From Flavobacteriales bacterium (GTDB taxonomy: Bacteria > Bacteroidota > Bacteroidia > Flavobacteriales_E > Vicingaceae): DNA of 64,000 nt. The position numbers were made by a program, and so were the translations under genes. Below the pieces are notes generated by a model that was not told where the DNA came from, searched no databases, and saw only the letters and a list, made by a program, of their open reading frames with translations. Position 1 is the stretch's first letter, and each line of letters begins with the position of its first letter. The stretch lies in NCBI GenBank assembly GCA_026196775.1, contig JAPHUD010000033.1:56833-120832 (forward strand), in the 5' to 3' direction. Shown piece by piece: positions 45,114-53,600 of the stretch.

Positions 45114-48100
45114 GTGAATTATTCCAATAAAACAAAAGAGGAATTAATTAAAGAATTAGAAGTTCTTAAACAAAATCAAGAAAATATTTCTTTGGTATTA
45201 AACAATATTAAAGAAATGTTTTATCAGATTTCTTTTGATGAAAATGGTAATAAAAAATTTGAATATTTAAGTTCACAAATTGAAGAAGTTCTTGGTTTAA
45301 GTAAAAAAGAATACATTGAAAATCAGGATAAATTATTTGAATATTTTCATCCCAATGATATAGATGAACTTACTAAAATAGTAACCAATAGTAAAAAAGA
45401 AAAAACAAGCAAAACTATTCAGTATAGGTTTTTTAATAAAAAACTAAATAAATATGTTTGGATAGAAGAAAGTTTTACTCCCACTTATAACGAAAAAGGA
45501 AAATTAAAAAGCATTTTTGGTTCTGCAAAAAATATTACAGAAAAAATAGATGCTACTGCCCAAAAAGAATTTATTTTAGATAACATTGAGGAAGTAATAT
45601 ATAATGTAAAATTCAATCCTAAAAATAATACTAAAGAATTAGTTTTTATTAGTCCACAAATTAAACAACTAATAGGTTTAACAAAAGAAGAATTCTCTAA
45701 AGAAGGAATTTCTGGAGAACTACAAAAAAGAATACATCCAGATGATTTAAAAATTATTAGCAAAGCTATAAGAGATTTATATGATAATAAAAAAATAAGA
45801 ACAAATACTCAATTTAGATTTCAACCAAAAGGCAAAGAAGAATACATTTGGCTTGATGAAACACTAAATGCTAAATATGATAAAGAAGAAAATTTAGTGG
45901 AAACCATTACTGTTCTTAGAGATATAACAGAAAGTAAAAAGTTAAACGATAAAATAAAAGTTTCTGAAAAAAGCTATAAAGACCTTTTAAACAATAGTCC
46001 AGATTTAATTTATATGATTAATGATGAAGGTGAATTTATAGATGTTAATGCTACTGTTTTAAATGTGTTAGGTTATAAAAAAGAAGAACTTATTGGTAAA
46101 ACACCAGCTTTTTTTAGCAATAAAAAAAAGAATGATATAAATAAAATTCCAACATTAATAAAAAATGCTAAAAGAAAAACTCAATATTTTGATTGGTGGA
46201 TAATTGATAAAGAAGGTAAAGAATCTTTACATGAAATTATCCTCAGAAAAGGAATGTATTTAGGAAGAGACGTTTTGGTGGCAACAGGAAGAGATATTAC
46301 AGAAAGAGTTGAATATCAAAATAAACTAAAAAGTAATAAGGAAAAACTAAACTTAGTTTTAGAAAATATTAAAGAAGGAATTTATAGTATAGATTTTACA
46401 GATAATAAAAATAGAAGTTTTGATTATTCTAATTCTCAGTTAAAGAAAATTTTAGGTAAAAATTTAGATGATTTTGTAAAAATATCTTGGAAAGATAAAA
46501 AACAATTTTATCATCCTGATGATATTATTAAAATAGAAAAAGCAGCAAAAGAAATTTTTACTAATAAAGAAAAACCAGTTACAGTTGAATATAGGTTTAA
46601 AAAGAAAACAGATAAAGATTATAGTTGGTTAGAAGAAAAAATAGTTTCTAAATTTGATGAAAAAGGAAAGTTACTTACCAATTTCGGTGTTATTAGAGAC
46701 ATCTCTAAACAAAAAATAGCTGAACTTCATTTAAAAGAAAAAGAAGAATTATATAGAAATCTGTTTACCAAAAATTTGGCAGGTGTATTTATTACCGAAA
46801 ATGATATTATAATAGAATGCAATAATTCTTTTGCCAAATATTTTGGTTATAAATCTAGAATAGAACTTATTGGAAAAAATGCAGAAATGCTCTATTTTGT
46901 TAAAGAAGATAGGGATAAATACATTAAGGATTTATATAAAAATGAGTACTTAACCAATTACAGATTAAGACAAAAAAGAAAAGATGGTTCAGAATTATGG
47001 GTATTAACCAATGTTAGTATAGTTAATAAACAATCTAAAAGAGTAGAGGGAACGCTTATAGAAATTACTGATCAACTAAAAAGAGAGCAATTAGAAAAAG
47101 AGAAACTTAGGCTACAACTTTTTGAAGAATCCAACAAATCACTACAAAAAGAAATTGCAGAAAGAAAAGTAATTGAACAACAGCTAATTCAAAATCAAAA
47201 ATATACCAATAGTATAATTAACAGTTCATTAGATATTATCTGTGCTTCAGATAATACCGGAAAAATTATAGAATATAATAAAGCCGCTCAAAAAGCATTT
47301 GGTTATACCAAAAATGAAATAAAAAATAAAGATATTTCTAGCGTTTATGCCTATGAAAAAGATTATCAAAATGTTATTAATCAATTAAATAAAAAAGGAG
47401 TTTTTGTAGGAGAGATAACTAACATTAATAAAAAAGGAGAAACTTTTACTTCATTTCTTTCGGCATCGGTATTAAAAAATGAAAAAGGTGAGGTTATAGG
47501 AACAATGGGTGTTTCTAGAGATATTACCGAAATGAAAAAAGCCGAGCAACAACTTATTGAAAGTGAAGAAAAATATAGGGATTTATTTGAAAATGCCTCA
47601 GATTTAATACAGAGTATTGATAGTAATGGGAATATTATTTATGTAAACAATGCCTGGAAAAAAGCATTGGGATATTCTGCTAAAGAGCTAAAAAACAGAA
47701 ATATTTTTGAATTTATTCATCAAGATGATAAACAACATTGTGAAGACTTTTTCACTAAAATGATGAATACTAAAAAACCAGCAAGAGACAGAATTACTTT
47801 TAGCTTAATTACTAAAAAAGGTAAAAAAATTATTGTTGATGGCGATATAAGTAGTAAAATAGAGGAAGGTAAAATGGTTTCTACAAGAGCTATTTTAAGA
47901 GATATTACCGCAGAAAGTTGGCAAAATAAACTACAACATGTTTATAACAACATTGCAAAAAACATAACCGAAAAAATTAACCCAATAGAAATTTATGAAG
48001 GTATTAGAAGTGAATTAGGTAAAATTATAGATACCAATATTTTTGGTATTTCTTACAAAAAAAGCGAAACAGGCATAGAGTTCCTCTATTTTTATGATTC

Positions 48101-49826
48101 TACCAGAAATGGACCGATAGAACTTGCCCCTAGAGAGAACAAGAAAGGAGTAAATGAATACCTTATTAAAAATCAAAAACCAGTAATTCTTTACAAAGAA
48201 GACTTGTTGAGGTTAAAAAAAGAAGGTAAAGTAGACATTTATGGTCCTTTATGTAAAGTTTTAGTTGGAATACCACTTAAAATCAAAAATAAAACCATAG
48301 GATTCATTACCTTACAATCTTATGATGATAAAAATGCTTTTGATGAAAAAACCATTGAGATATTAGAGTTTTTCTCTGGAAGTATTGCCCTTACCGTTCA
48401 GCGTAAATATGACGAAAGTAAAATTTATGAGCAATCAGCAAGGCTTAAATCTATTATTGAAATAGATAGCCATATGATTTGGACTTATGATATGAATAGA
48501 GGCATTACTTCTTTTAACAAAAAATTTGCGGAAGAAATTTATAAACTTTACGATTATAAACCACACAACGACATTCACAAACTTAAACTAAACTCTCTTC
48601 TTAAAAAAGAAAAAAACCAAGCATTTTGGGATAAAAAATATCAAGAAGTTTTTGAAGGAAAAACACAGCAGTTTACCTATGAACAAACACTTCCTACAGG
48701 AGAAAAATTATATAAAGAAGTTGTTTTAAATCCCATACTTAACGAAGATGAAACAGTTTCCGAAGTTTCAGGAATTTCTCACGATGTAACCGACAAAAAA
48801 ATAGCCGAAGAACAAACCAAACAACAAACGGCAAAGTTGCAATCTATTATAGAAAACAGCTCACATTTATTCTGGACCTACCATAAAACATTAGGATTAA
48901 CTTCTTACAACCAAAACTATTACAAATCTTTTATAGATTCTTATGGTAAAGAACCAACCATTAACAACTCTAATTTATTTGAAGCAAATAGTGAATTAGA
49001 TGTTTTTTGGACAGAAAAATATAATGAAGTATTTAAAGGTAAAAAAATTGAGTTTATTACAGAAAGAAAAAACAAAAAAGGACAGCTTTCCATCAAAGAG
49101 GTTTTTTTAAGTCCAATTTTTAATGAAGACGGGTCTGTAACAGAAGTTTCAGGAATGGCTCATGATATTACCGAAAAAATGATAGCGGAAAAAGAACTTA
49201 AAAATTCATTAAAGGAAAAAGAAATTCTATTAAAAGAAGTTCATCACCGAGTAAAAAATAATTTACAGGTTATTTCCAGTATTTTAAACCTACAATCATC
49301 TTATATTCACGATGAAAAAATACTAACCATATTAAAGGAAAGCCAGAACAGGATTAAATCTATGGCATTTATACATGAAAGTTTATACCAAACAAATGAC
49401 TTTTCGCAAATAAATTTCTCAGAATATGTTGTAAATTTGTCTAAAAATTTAGTACATTCATACCTCGTTAACAATGAATTAATAGAATTAAGGTTAGATA
49501 TTAACAAAGTATCGTTAAACTTAGATTTATCAATACCTTGTGGGTTAATAATAAATGAATTAGTTTCGAATGCTTTAAAATATGCATTTCCAGAAAACAG
49601 AAAAAATGAAGGATACATATTAATAAGCTTAAAAACAGATAAAGAAAATGTTTATCTAAGTATAGCAGATAACGGAATAGGACTACCTAAAAACCTCGAT
49701 TTTAGAAATACAGAATCATTGGGTTTGCAGTTAGTAACTACTTTGGTAGAACAGATAAACGGAACAATAACACAAAAAAAGACAAAAGGGACAACCTATA
49801 ATATCATATTTAAACACACACAATAA
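45114..49826 (+). CDS. Giant multi-PAS/GAF sensor histidine kinase (HisKA_2 type)
   Basis: 1570 residues, starting at GTG (45114), with no transmembrane segment. Nine PAS-PAC units end with DITE-like signatures near residues 140, 269, 393, 529, 650, 802, 930, 1223 and 1350. A GAF domain occupies about 945-1100, between PAS 7 and 8. PAS 8 and 9 (SIIEIDSHMIWTY and SIIENSSHLFWTY) look like a recent duplication. The transmitter is of the HisKA_2/LytS-like class: phospho-His in EVHHRVKNNLQVI near residue 1378, N-box IINELVSNALKYAF, G1 DNGIGLP. It probably phosphorylates the LytTR regulator whose start overlaps its stop by 1 bp. Confidence 0.88.
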   Translation: MNYSNKTKEELIKELEVLKQNQENISLVLNNIKEMFYQISFDENGNKKFEYLSSQIEEVLGLSKKEYIENQDKLFEYFHPNDIDELTKIVTNSKKEKTSKTIQYRFFNKKLNKYVWIEESFTPTYNEKGKLKSIFGSAKNITEKIDATAQKEFILDNIEEVIYNVKFNPKNNTKELVFISPQIKQLIGLTKEEFSKEGISGELQKRIHPDDLKIISKAIRDLYDNKKIRTNTQFRFQPKGKEEYIWLDETLNAKYDKEENLVETITVLRDITESKKLNDKIKVSEKSYKDLLNNSPDLIYMINDEGEFIDVNATVLNVLGYKKEELIGKTPAFFSNKKKNDINKIPTLIKNAKRKTQYFDWWIIDKEGKESLHEIILRKGMYLGRDVLVATGRDITERVEYQNKLKSNKEKLNLVLENIKEGIYSIDFTDNKNRSFDYSNSQLKKILGKNLDDFVKISWKDKKQFYHPDDIIKIEKAAKEIFTNKEKPVTVEYRFKKKTDKDYSWLEEKIVSKFDEKGKLLTNFGVIRDISKQKIAELHLKEKEELYRNLFTKNLAGVFITENDIIIECNNSFAKYFGYKSRIELIGKNAEMLYFVKEDRDKYIKDLYKNEYLTNYRLRQKRKDGSELWVLTNVSIVNKQSKRVEGTLIEITDQLKREQLEKEKLRLQLFEESNKSLQKEIAERKVIEQQLIQNQKYTNSIINSSLDIICASDNTGKIIEYNKAAQKAFGYTKNEIKNKDISSVYAYEKDYQNVINQLNKKGVFVGEITNINKKGETFTSFLSASVLKNEKGEVIGTMGVSRDITEMKKAEQQLIESEEKYRDLFENASDLIQSIDSNGNIIYVNNAWKKALGYSAKELKNRNIFEFIHQDDKQHCEDFFTKMMNTKKPARDRITFSLITKKGKKIIVDGDISSKIEEGKMVSTRAILRDITAESWQNKLQHVYNNIAKNITEKINPIEIYEGIRSELGKIIDTNIFGISYKKSETGIEFLYFYDSTRNGPIELAPRENKKGVNEYLIKNQKPVILYKEDLLRLKKEGKVDIYGPLCKVLVGIPLKIKNKTIGFITLQSYDDKNAFDEKTIEILEFFSGSIALTVQRKYDESKIYEQSARLKSIIEIDSHMIWTYDMNRGITSFNKKFAEEIYKLYDYKPHNDIHKLKLNSLLKKEKNQAFWDKKYQEVFEGKTQQFTYEQTLPTGEKLYKEVVLNPILNEDETVSEVSGISHDVTDKKIAEEQTKQQTAKLQSIIENSSHLFWTYHKTLGLTSYNQNYYKSFIDSYGKEPTINNSNLFEANSELDVFWTEKYNEVFKGKKIEFITERKNKKGQLSIKEVFLSPIFNEDGSVTEVSGMAHDITEKMIAEKELKNSLKEKEILLKEVHHRVKNNLQVISSILNLQSSYIHDEKILTILKESQNRIKSMAFIHESLYQTNDFSQINFSEYVVNLSKNLVHSYLVNNELIELRLDINKVSLNLDLSIPCGLIINELVSNALKYAFPENRKNEGYILISLKTDKENVYLSIADNGIGLPKNLDFRNTESLGLQLVTTLVEQINGTITQKKTKGTTYNIIFKHTQ

Positions 49827-50581
49827 TGCAGAAAAACAATATATTAGTAGTTGAAGATGAAGCAATCGTTTCAAAAGATATTCAGCAAAGCCTTAAAAAA
49901 TTAGGATATAATATTGTTGGAGCCTCCTCAACAGGCGAAAAAGCCATTGAATTAGCTGAAGAACATAAGCCTGACTTAGTATTAATGGATATTATGCTAA
50001 AAGGAGATATGAGTGGAATTGATGCTGCAGAAAAAATTAAGGCATCCCTTAATATTCCGGTAATCTATTTAACTGCTTATGCAGATGAAAATACTTTAAG
50101 TAAAGCCAAAGTAACGGAACCTTACGGATACATTATTAAACCGTTTAAAGAAATAGATTTACACACTTCTATAGAAATGGCATTGTATAAGCATTCTAAA
50201 GAAAGAGAAGTTATAAAAGAAAGAGACTTTTTATACTCATTAGTGGAGAATAAAGATGCCGCTGACGGAGTAATTTTTGTTAAATCTAACTCTAGGTTGG
50301 TAAAAGTAAAAACCTCTGCCATATTGTTTGTAGAAGCCCTTAAAGATTATGTGGTAATTAACATTGCTGATGCTAAATATACCATTCACTCTACTATGAA
50401 AGACATAGAGAAGAAACTACCTCAAAAAGAATTTCAGCGAGTACACCGCTCATTTATTGTTAGAATAGATAAGATTTTAGCTATAGAACAACCTAACATT
50501 GTTATAGAAGGAGGAAAAAAATTGATACCTATTGGCGGCTCTTATAAAGATGAGTTAATTAAGCGAATTAATTTGATTTAA
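49826..50581 (+). CDS. LytTR-family response regulator
   Basis: 251 residues. The receiver domain (about 5-120) has the acidic pair EDE, phospho-acceptor Asp in LVLMDIMLKGD, LTAYAD and the lysine in IKPF. A linker leads to a LytTR DNA-binding domain (about 150-250) with SILFVEALKDYVVI-like and VHRSFIVRIDKI blocks. The start overlaps the kinase stop (TAATG), so the kinase and this gene are a cognate pair. It likely regulates genes by binding direct repeats as a dimer. Confidence 0.92.
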   Translation: MQKNNILVVEDEAIVSKDIQQSLKKLGYNIVGASSTGEKAIELAEEHKPDLVLMDIMLKGDMSGIDAAEKIKASLNIPVIYLTAYADENTLSKAKVTEPYGYIIKPFKEIDLHTSIEMALYKHSKEREVIKERDFLYSLVENKDAADGVIFVKSNSRLVKVKTSAILFVEALKDYVVINIADAKYTIHSTMKDIEKKLPQKEFQRVHRSFIVRIDKILAIEQPNIVIEGGKKLIPIGGSYKDELIKRINLI

Positions 50582-50639
50582 AGACGCTGTTTTTCTGTTG
50601 TTACATACTTTCCTTCTAAATTTATTTTTGCAAAGAAGC

Positions 50640-50740
50640 ACTAGCCAAAGAACATGCTAATTTAAATAGATTCACTACATTTGGGGTAAAGATACAGTGC
50701 GGATAAACGTACCGGTACGTTTATCTGGTTGTTGCCATTA
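50640..50740 (+). promoter_or_regulatory. attI-like leader with promoter and palindrome, copy H (island 3)
   Basis: AAAGAACATGCTAATTTAAA, AATAGATTCAC, the box TACATTTG (50676-50683, exact TAnnTTTG), GGGGTAAAGATACAGTGC, a palindrome at 50701-50726 (half-site GGATAAACGTAC), 4 nt (GGTT), then GTTGCCATTA (50731-50740). It is in the opposite genome orientation to copies E and G, again with the cassette genes downstream. Confidence 0.8.
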
Positions 50741-50746
50741 ATTTGA

Positions 50747-51511
50747 ATGAACTACACGAACGAGAAAATAATTGAACGATTAGAATCAGGCGAAAACCTG
50801 AAATTCCTATTATTTTGGGGACACACGAAATCTGATTTAATAACTAAATCTTGTTTCAGTCAATGGTACGAATCCAAATTTGAGGTTAACGGAATTGAAT
50901 ATCAAACAGCCGAACATTTTATGATGGCTGAAAAAGCTTTATTGTTTAATGACAAAGACATTTACGAACAAATAATCAAAAGCTCAAAAGCTGGAAAAGT
51001 AAAAGAACTTGGTAGACAAGTAAAGAACTTTAACCAACGAATTTGGGAAGAAAATAGATTTGAAATAGTTGTAAGAGGTAATTTTCACAAGTTTAGTCAA
51101 AACCCAAAGCTATCGGAGTTTTTAAGAAATACAAACGGCCGAATTTTGGTTGAGGCAAGTCCTGTTGACAATATTTGGGGAATTGGACTCGCTCAAAATA
51201 ATGAAGACGCTGAAAATCCATACTTTTGGAATGGACTGAATTTACTCGGATACGCTTTAATGGAAACAAGAGACATTCTGAATGAAGTTGGAGAATTTAA
51301 AACTCTCGAAAATCCGATTTTACCACCTTGGTTAGCTTATCCTGAAATTGACAAATATAGTATTGGTTGGAGAATGGGTTATGGAGAAACTCATATAATG
51401 GAATTGAGTAAATACTTAGACAGTTTAAGTGCATCTGAAAAGAGAATTTACGAACTGACTTATCCTGCAACTGGAGAATGGAAAGGTTGGTACAATGATG
51501 ATTACGAATAA
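50747..51511 (+). CDS. NADAR-family N-glycosidase-like protein (island 3 cassette 1)
   Basis: 254 residues. The NADAR/YbiA core covers about residues 20-175: LFWGHTKSD, FSQWYESKFEVNGIEYQTAE, HFMMAEKALLF, VEASPVDNIWGIGL and NLLGYALMETRD, with the invariant Trp, Glu and Asp residues. NADAR proteins hydrolyse N-glycosidic bonds in riboflavin intermediates or remove ADP-ribose from guanine in NAD/ADP-ribose-linked defence and toxin pathways. A C-terminal extension of about 65 residues (LPPWLAYPEIDKYSIGWRMG) is not part of the core domain. It starts 6 bp after the leader end. Confidence 0.8.
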   Translation: MNYTNEKIIERLESGENLKFLLFWGHTKSDLITKSCFSQWYESKFEVNGIEYQTAEHFMMAEKALLFNDKDIYEQIIKSSKAGKVKELGRQVKNFNQRIWEENRFEIVVRGNFHKFSQNPKLSEFLRNTNGRILVEASPVDNIWGIGLAQNNEDAENPYFWNGLNLLGYALMETRDILNEVGEFKTLENPILPPWLAYPEIDKYSIGWRMGYGETHIMELSKYLDSLSASEKRIYELTYPATGEWKGWYNDDYE

Positions 51512-51516
51512 AAAAC

Positions 51517-51719
51517 TAATGGCAACACGGTGTATAAAACATAGCTAATAAGTGCCAAATCGAAAGGTTTGTGTATATTTATGAAGTCCGCAAAATTTTT
51601 AATTTGGCTTTTTAAAAGTGAAAAATTAAAAACAAAATATAAAAATTCGGCTCTGTGTTAATCCGAAAAGCTAGTGTATTTTTACACGCTACGTTTCATA
51701 CACTGGACCGTTAGCCTTC
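51517..51719 (+). repeat. attC-like long inverted repeat I (island 3)
   Basis: It opens TAATGGCAAC (51517-51526), an exact 10-nt complement of GTTGCCATTA at the start of the NADAR cassette. Arms GTGTATAAAACATAGC and GCTACGTTTCATACAC pair with two mismatches, both A against G in gene sense. It closes CCGTTAGCCTTC (GTT at 51710). A central AT-rich stretch carries AATTTGGC and related short stems. Confidence 0.8.
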
Positions 51720-51735
51720 ATCAAGTAAATAATAA

Positions 51736-52359
51736 ATGAATATGAACAATAGAACTTTATCAATAATTACTGGAATAAGTTATTTGATTATATTTTTCGC
51801 TGCAATTTTTGCAAATTTCTTTGCACTTGAATCCATTATTCAAGCTCCAATTGAAACTGTAGAGAATAATGATTTAGTTGTAAGAATAGGGATAATAGCA
51901 TTCCTCATTACTGTAGTATTTGATGTTGTGGTTGCTTGGGCCTTAAAGGAATTATTTAGAAATCATCCTTTGACTGTTTTAAGTACCTATTTTAGGATGA
52001 TGCACGCTGCAATAATGGGAGTTGCTATTTTTGCCCTTCCACTTGCACTCAAAGAATCAACACAGGACGATATACTTCTACAAGTTGACACGTTCAATTA
52101 CATATGGTTAATTGGGCTTTTCTTTTTTGGAATACACCTTATTTTGTTAAGTAAAATAGCTACTGTTCCAAAGTTTATCAAAGTTTTTCTTGCTGTTGCA
52201 GGAGTGATGTATGTTGTCGATACTGTGGCTCACTTTTCACTTTCAAATTATTCTGACTTTGCTTCAGTATTTTTAATGTTAGTTGCCATTCCAAGTATTT
52301 TTGGTGAAATGTCATTCGCTCTATGGCTTCTAATTAAAGGTGGAAAAACAAAGGATTAA
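51736..52359 (+). CDS. DUF4386 membrane protein (island 3 cassette 2)
   Basis: 207 residues with six predicted transmembrane helices. The sequence matches DUF4386 proteins: an N-terminal ITGISYLIIFFAAIFANFFA, a VVAWALKELFRNHP middle and C-terminal IPSIFGEMSFALWLLIKG. The function is unknown. It lies between repeats I and J and has the same orientation as the leader promoter. A second in-frame ATG (51742) gives MNNRTL and is an equally good start. Confidence 0.75.
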   Translation: MNMNNRTLSIITGISYLIIFFAAIFANFFALESIIQAPIETVENNDLVVRIGIIAFLITVVFDVVVAWALKELFRNHPLTVLSTYFRMMHAAIMGVAIFALPLALKESTQDDILLQVDTFNYIWLIGLFFFGIHLILLSKIATVPKFIKVFLAVAGVMYVVDTVAHFSLSNYSDFASVFLMLVAIPSIFGEMSFALWLLIKGGKTKD

Positions 52360-52364
52360 AAACG

Positions 52365-52500
52365 AAAGGCTAACAATGTATATAAAAAATAGGCAAAACA
52401 GTAATAAATTCATGGCTTTGGGCTCTTATCAAACTTTGTGTTTAGCTGAAAGTTTCGTGCTTCGAAACCGCCACAAGCCATATGCAAACCGTTAGCAACC
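52365..52500 (+). repeat. attC-like long inverted repeat J (island 3)
   Basis: It opens AAAGGCTAAC (52365-52374), complementary at 9 of 10 positions to GTTAGCCTTC, the start of the DUF4386 cassette. It closes with CCGCCACAAGCCATATGCAA and then CCGTTAGCAACC, a segment nearly identical to the corresponding part of repeat C in island 1. Arm pairing is weaker than in B, C, D, F and I, as if two different half-elements had been joined. Confidence 0.7.
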
Positions 52501-52635
52501 ATTTTCATTATAACTGCGAAATATAGTAGAAACAAATTTAGTTTATAAAGTTTTCCAATTGTTCCTTCAAAAAGTACATGATAAGATTCTTTGAATGACC
52601 TGACATAAGTCATTTTTATTTTCATTCTACCAAAA

Positions 52636-52643
52636 TACTTTTG
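52636..52643 (+). promoter_or_regulatory. Putative -7 box (TACTTTTG) for the SBBP-repeat gene
   Basis: Exact TAnnTTTG match 48 nt upstream of the ATG at 52691. It suggests that this cassette has its own promoter. The rest of the 52501-52690 stretch contains no convincing gene. Confidence 0.4.
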
Positions 52644-52690
52644 TGAGGATTTAAGCTTATAAAACTATTTGAAATATACTGGGTTATATT

Positions 52691-53599
52691 ATGAAAACAA
52701 CTACACTAGTTACATTGATTGCCACAATACTTACAGTAGGGATAAACGCACAGACCTTAGAATGGGCAAAATCATTTGGCGGACAAAATTTTGATGCAGG
52801 TCGCTCAATTGCAATAGATAGCCTTGAAAATGTTTACATTACAGGTAGTTTTTCCGACACTGCTGATTTCGACCCTGGAATAGGCACATATAATCTTATT
52901 TCTAAAGGAAATCACGATATTTTTATAAGTAAATTAGATGCATCAGGTAATTTTGTATGGGCAAAGCAAATAGGTGGATTGAGTGGCGGTCAAAGTAATT
53001 CAATAATAATTGACGCTGCAGAAAATGTCTATACTACAGGATTTTTTGGTAGTACAGTTGATTTTGACCCAGGAAGTGGCACGTATAACTTGACTTCTGT
53101 CGGCACTACTGACATCTTCATTAGTAAATTAAATGCTTCTGGAGATTTTGTATGGGCAAAACATATGGGGGGTGTAGGAGTTAGTATAGGTAATAAGATT
53201 TCTTTAGATGTATCAGGTAATATTTATACAATAGGAAGTTTTCAAGATACTGTAGATTTTGATCCTAATTCAGGTATTTCCAATTTGATTGCAGCAGGTT
53301 CATGGGATGTTTTTGTGCAAAAAATGTCTCAGACTATTTCTGAAATAAGAGAGAACTTCAATGATTCGCAAATTAGGTTTTACCCCAACCCAACAAACGG
53401 TCTAATACATATTACTTTCGAATCCGAACCTAGCCAAGTACAAATTATTGTGCGAAATATAATGGGACAAGAACTATATCGAAAAAAACATTCTGCTACC
53501 AAACATATAGACTTGATTCTGGATGGCCCAGCAGGTGTTTATCTCATTGAGGTAAGCACCGTAAACAAGAGGGCTTTATTAAAAGTAATTAAGGAATAA
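52691..53599 (+). CDS. SBBP-repeat secreted protein with type A T9SS sorting domain (island 3 cassette 3)
   Basis: 302 residues. Signal peptide MKTTTLVTLIATILTVGINAQ. Three SBBP (beta-propeller-like) repeats of about 60 residues share WAK..GG......G.SI.ID...NVY.TGSF..T.DFDPG.G..NL.....D.F.SKL. The C-terminal domain from about residue 225 (IRFYPNPTNGLIHITFES ... GVYLIEV) is a type A T9SS sorting signal. Three repeats are few for this family, so the protein may be a shortened form. It is flanked by repeats J and K and fits as the third cassette of island 3, an unusual cargo for a mobile cassette. Confidence 0.8.
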   Translation: MKTTTLVTLIATILTVGINAQTLEWAKSFGGQNFDAGRSIAIDSLENVYITGSFSDTADFDPGIGTYNLISKGNHDIFISKLDASGNFVWAKQIGGLSGGQSNSIIIDAAENVYTTGFFGSTVDFDPGSGTYNLTSVGTTDIFISKLNASGDFVWAKHMGGVGVSIGNKISLDVSGNIYTIGSFQDTVDFDPNSGISNLIAAGSWDVFVQKMSQTISEIRENFNDSQIRFYPNPTNGLIHITFESEPSQVQIIVRNIMGQELYRKKHSATKHIDLILDGPAGVYLIEVSTVNKRALLKVIKE

Positions 53600-53600
53600 C

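Noticed and set aside
52410..52625. 71-codon open frame on the minus strand
   Set aside because: It runs through inverted repeat J, starts within non-conserved AT-rich DNA and ends in repeat sequence; no protein-like features.
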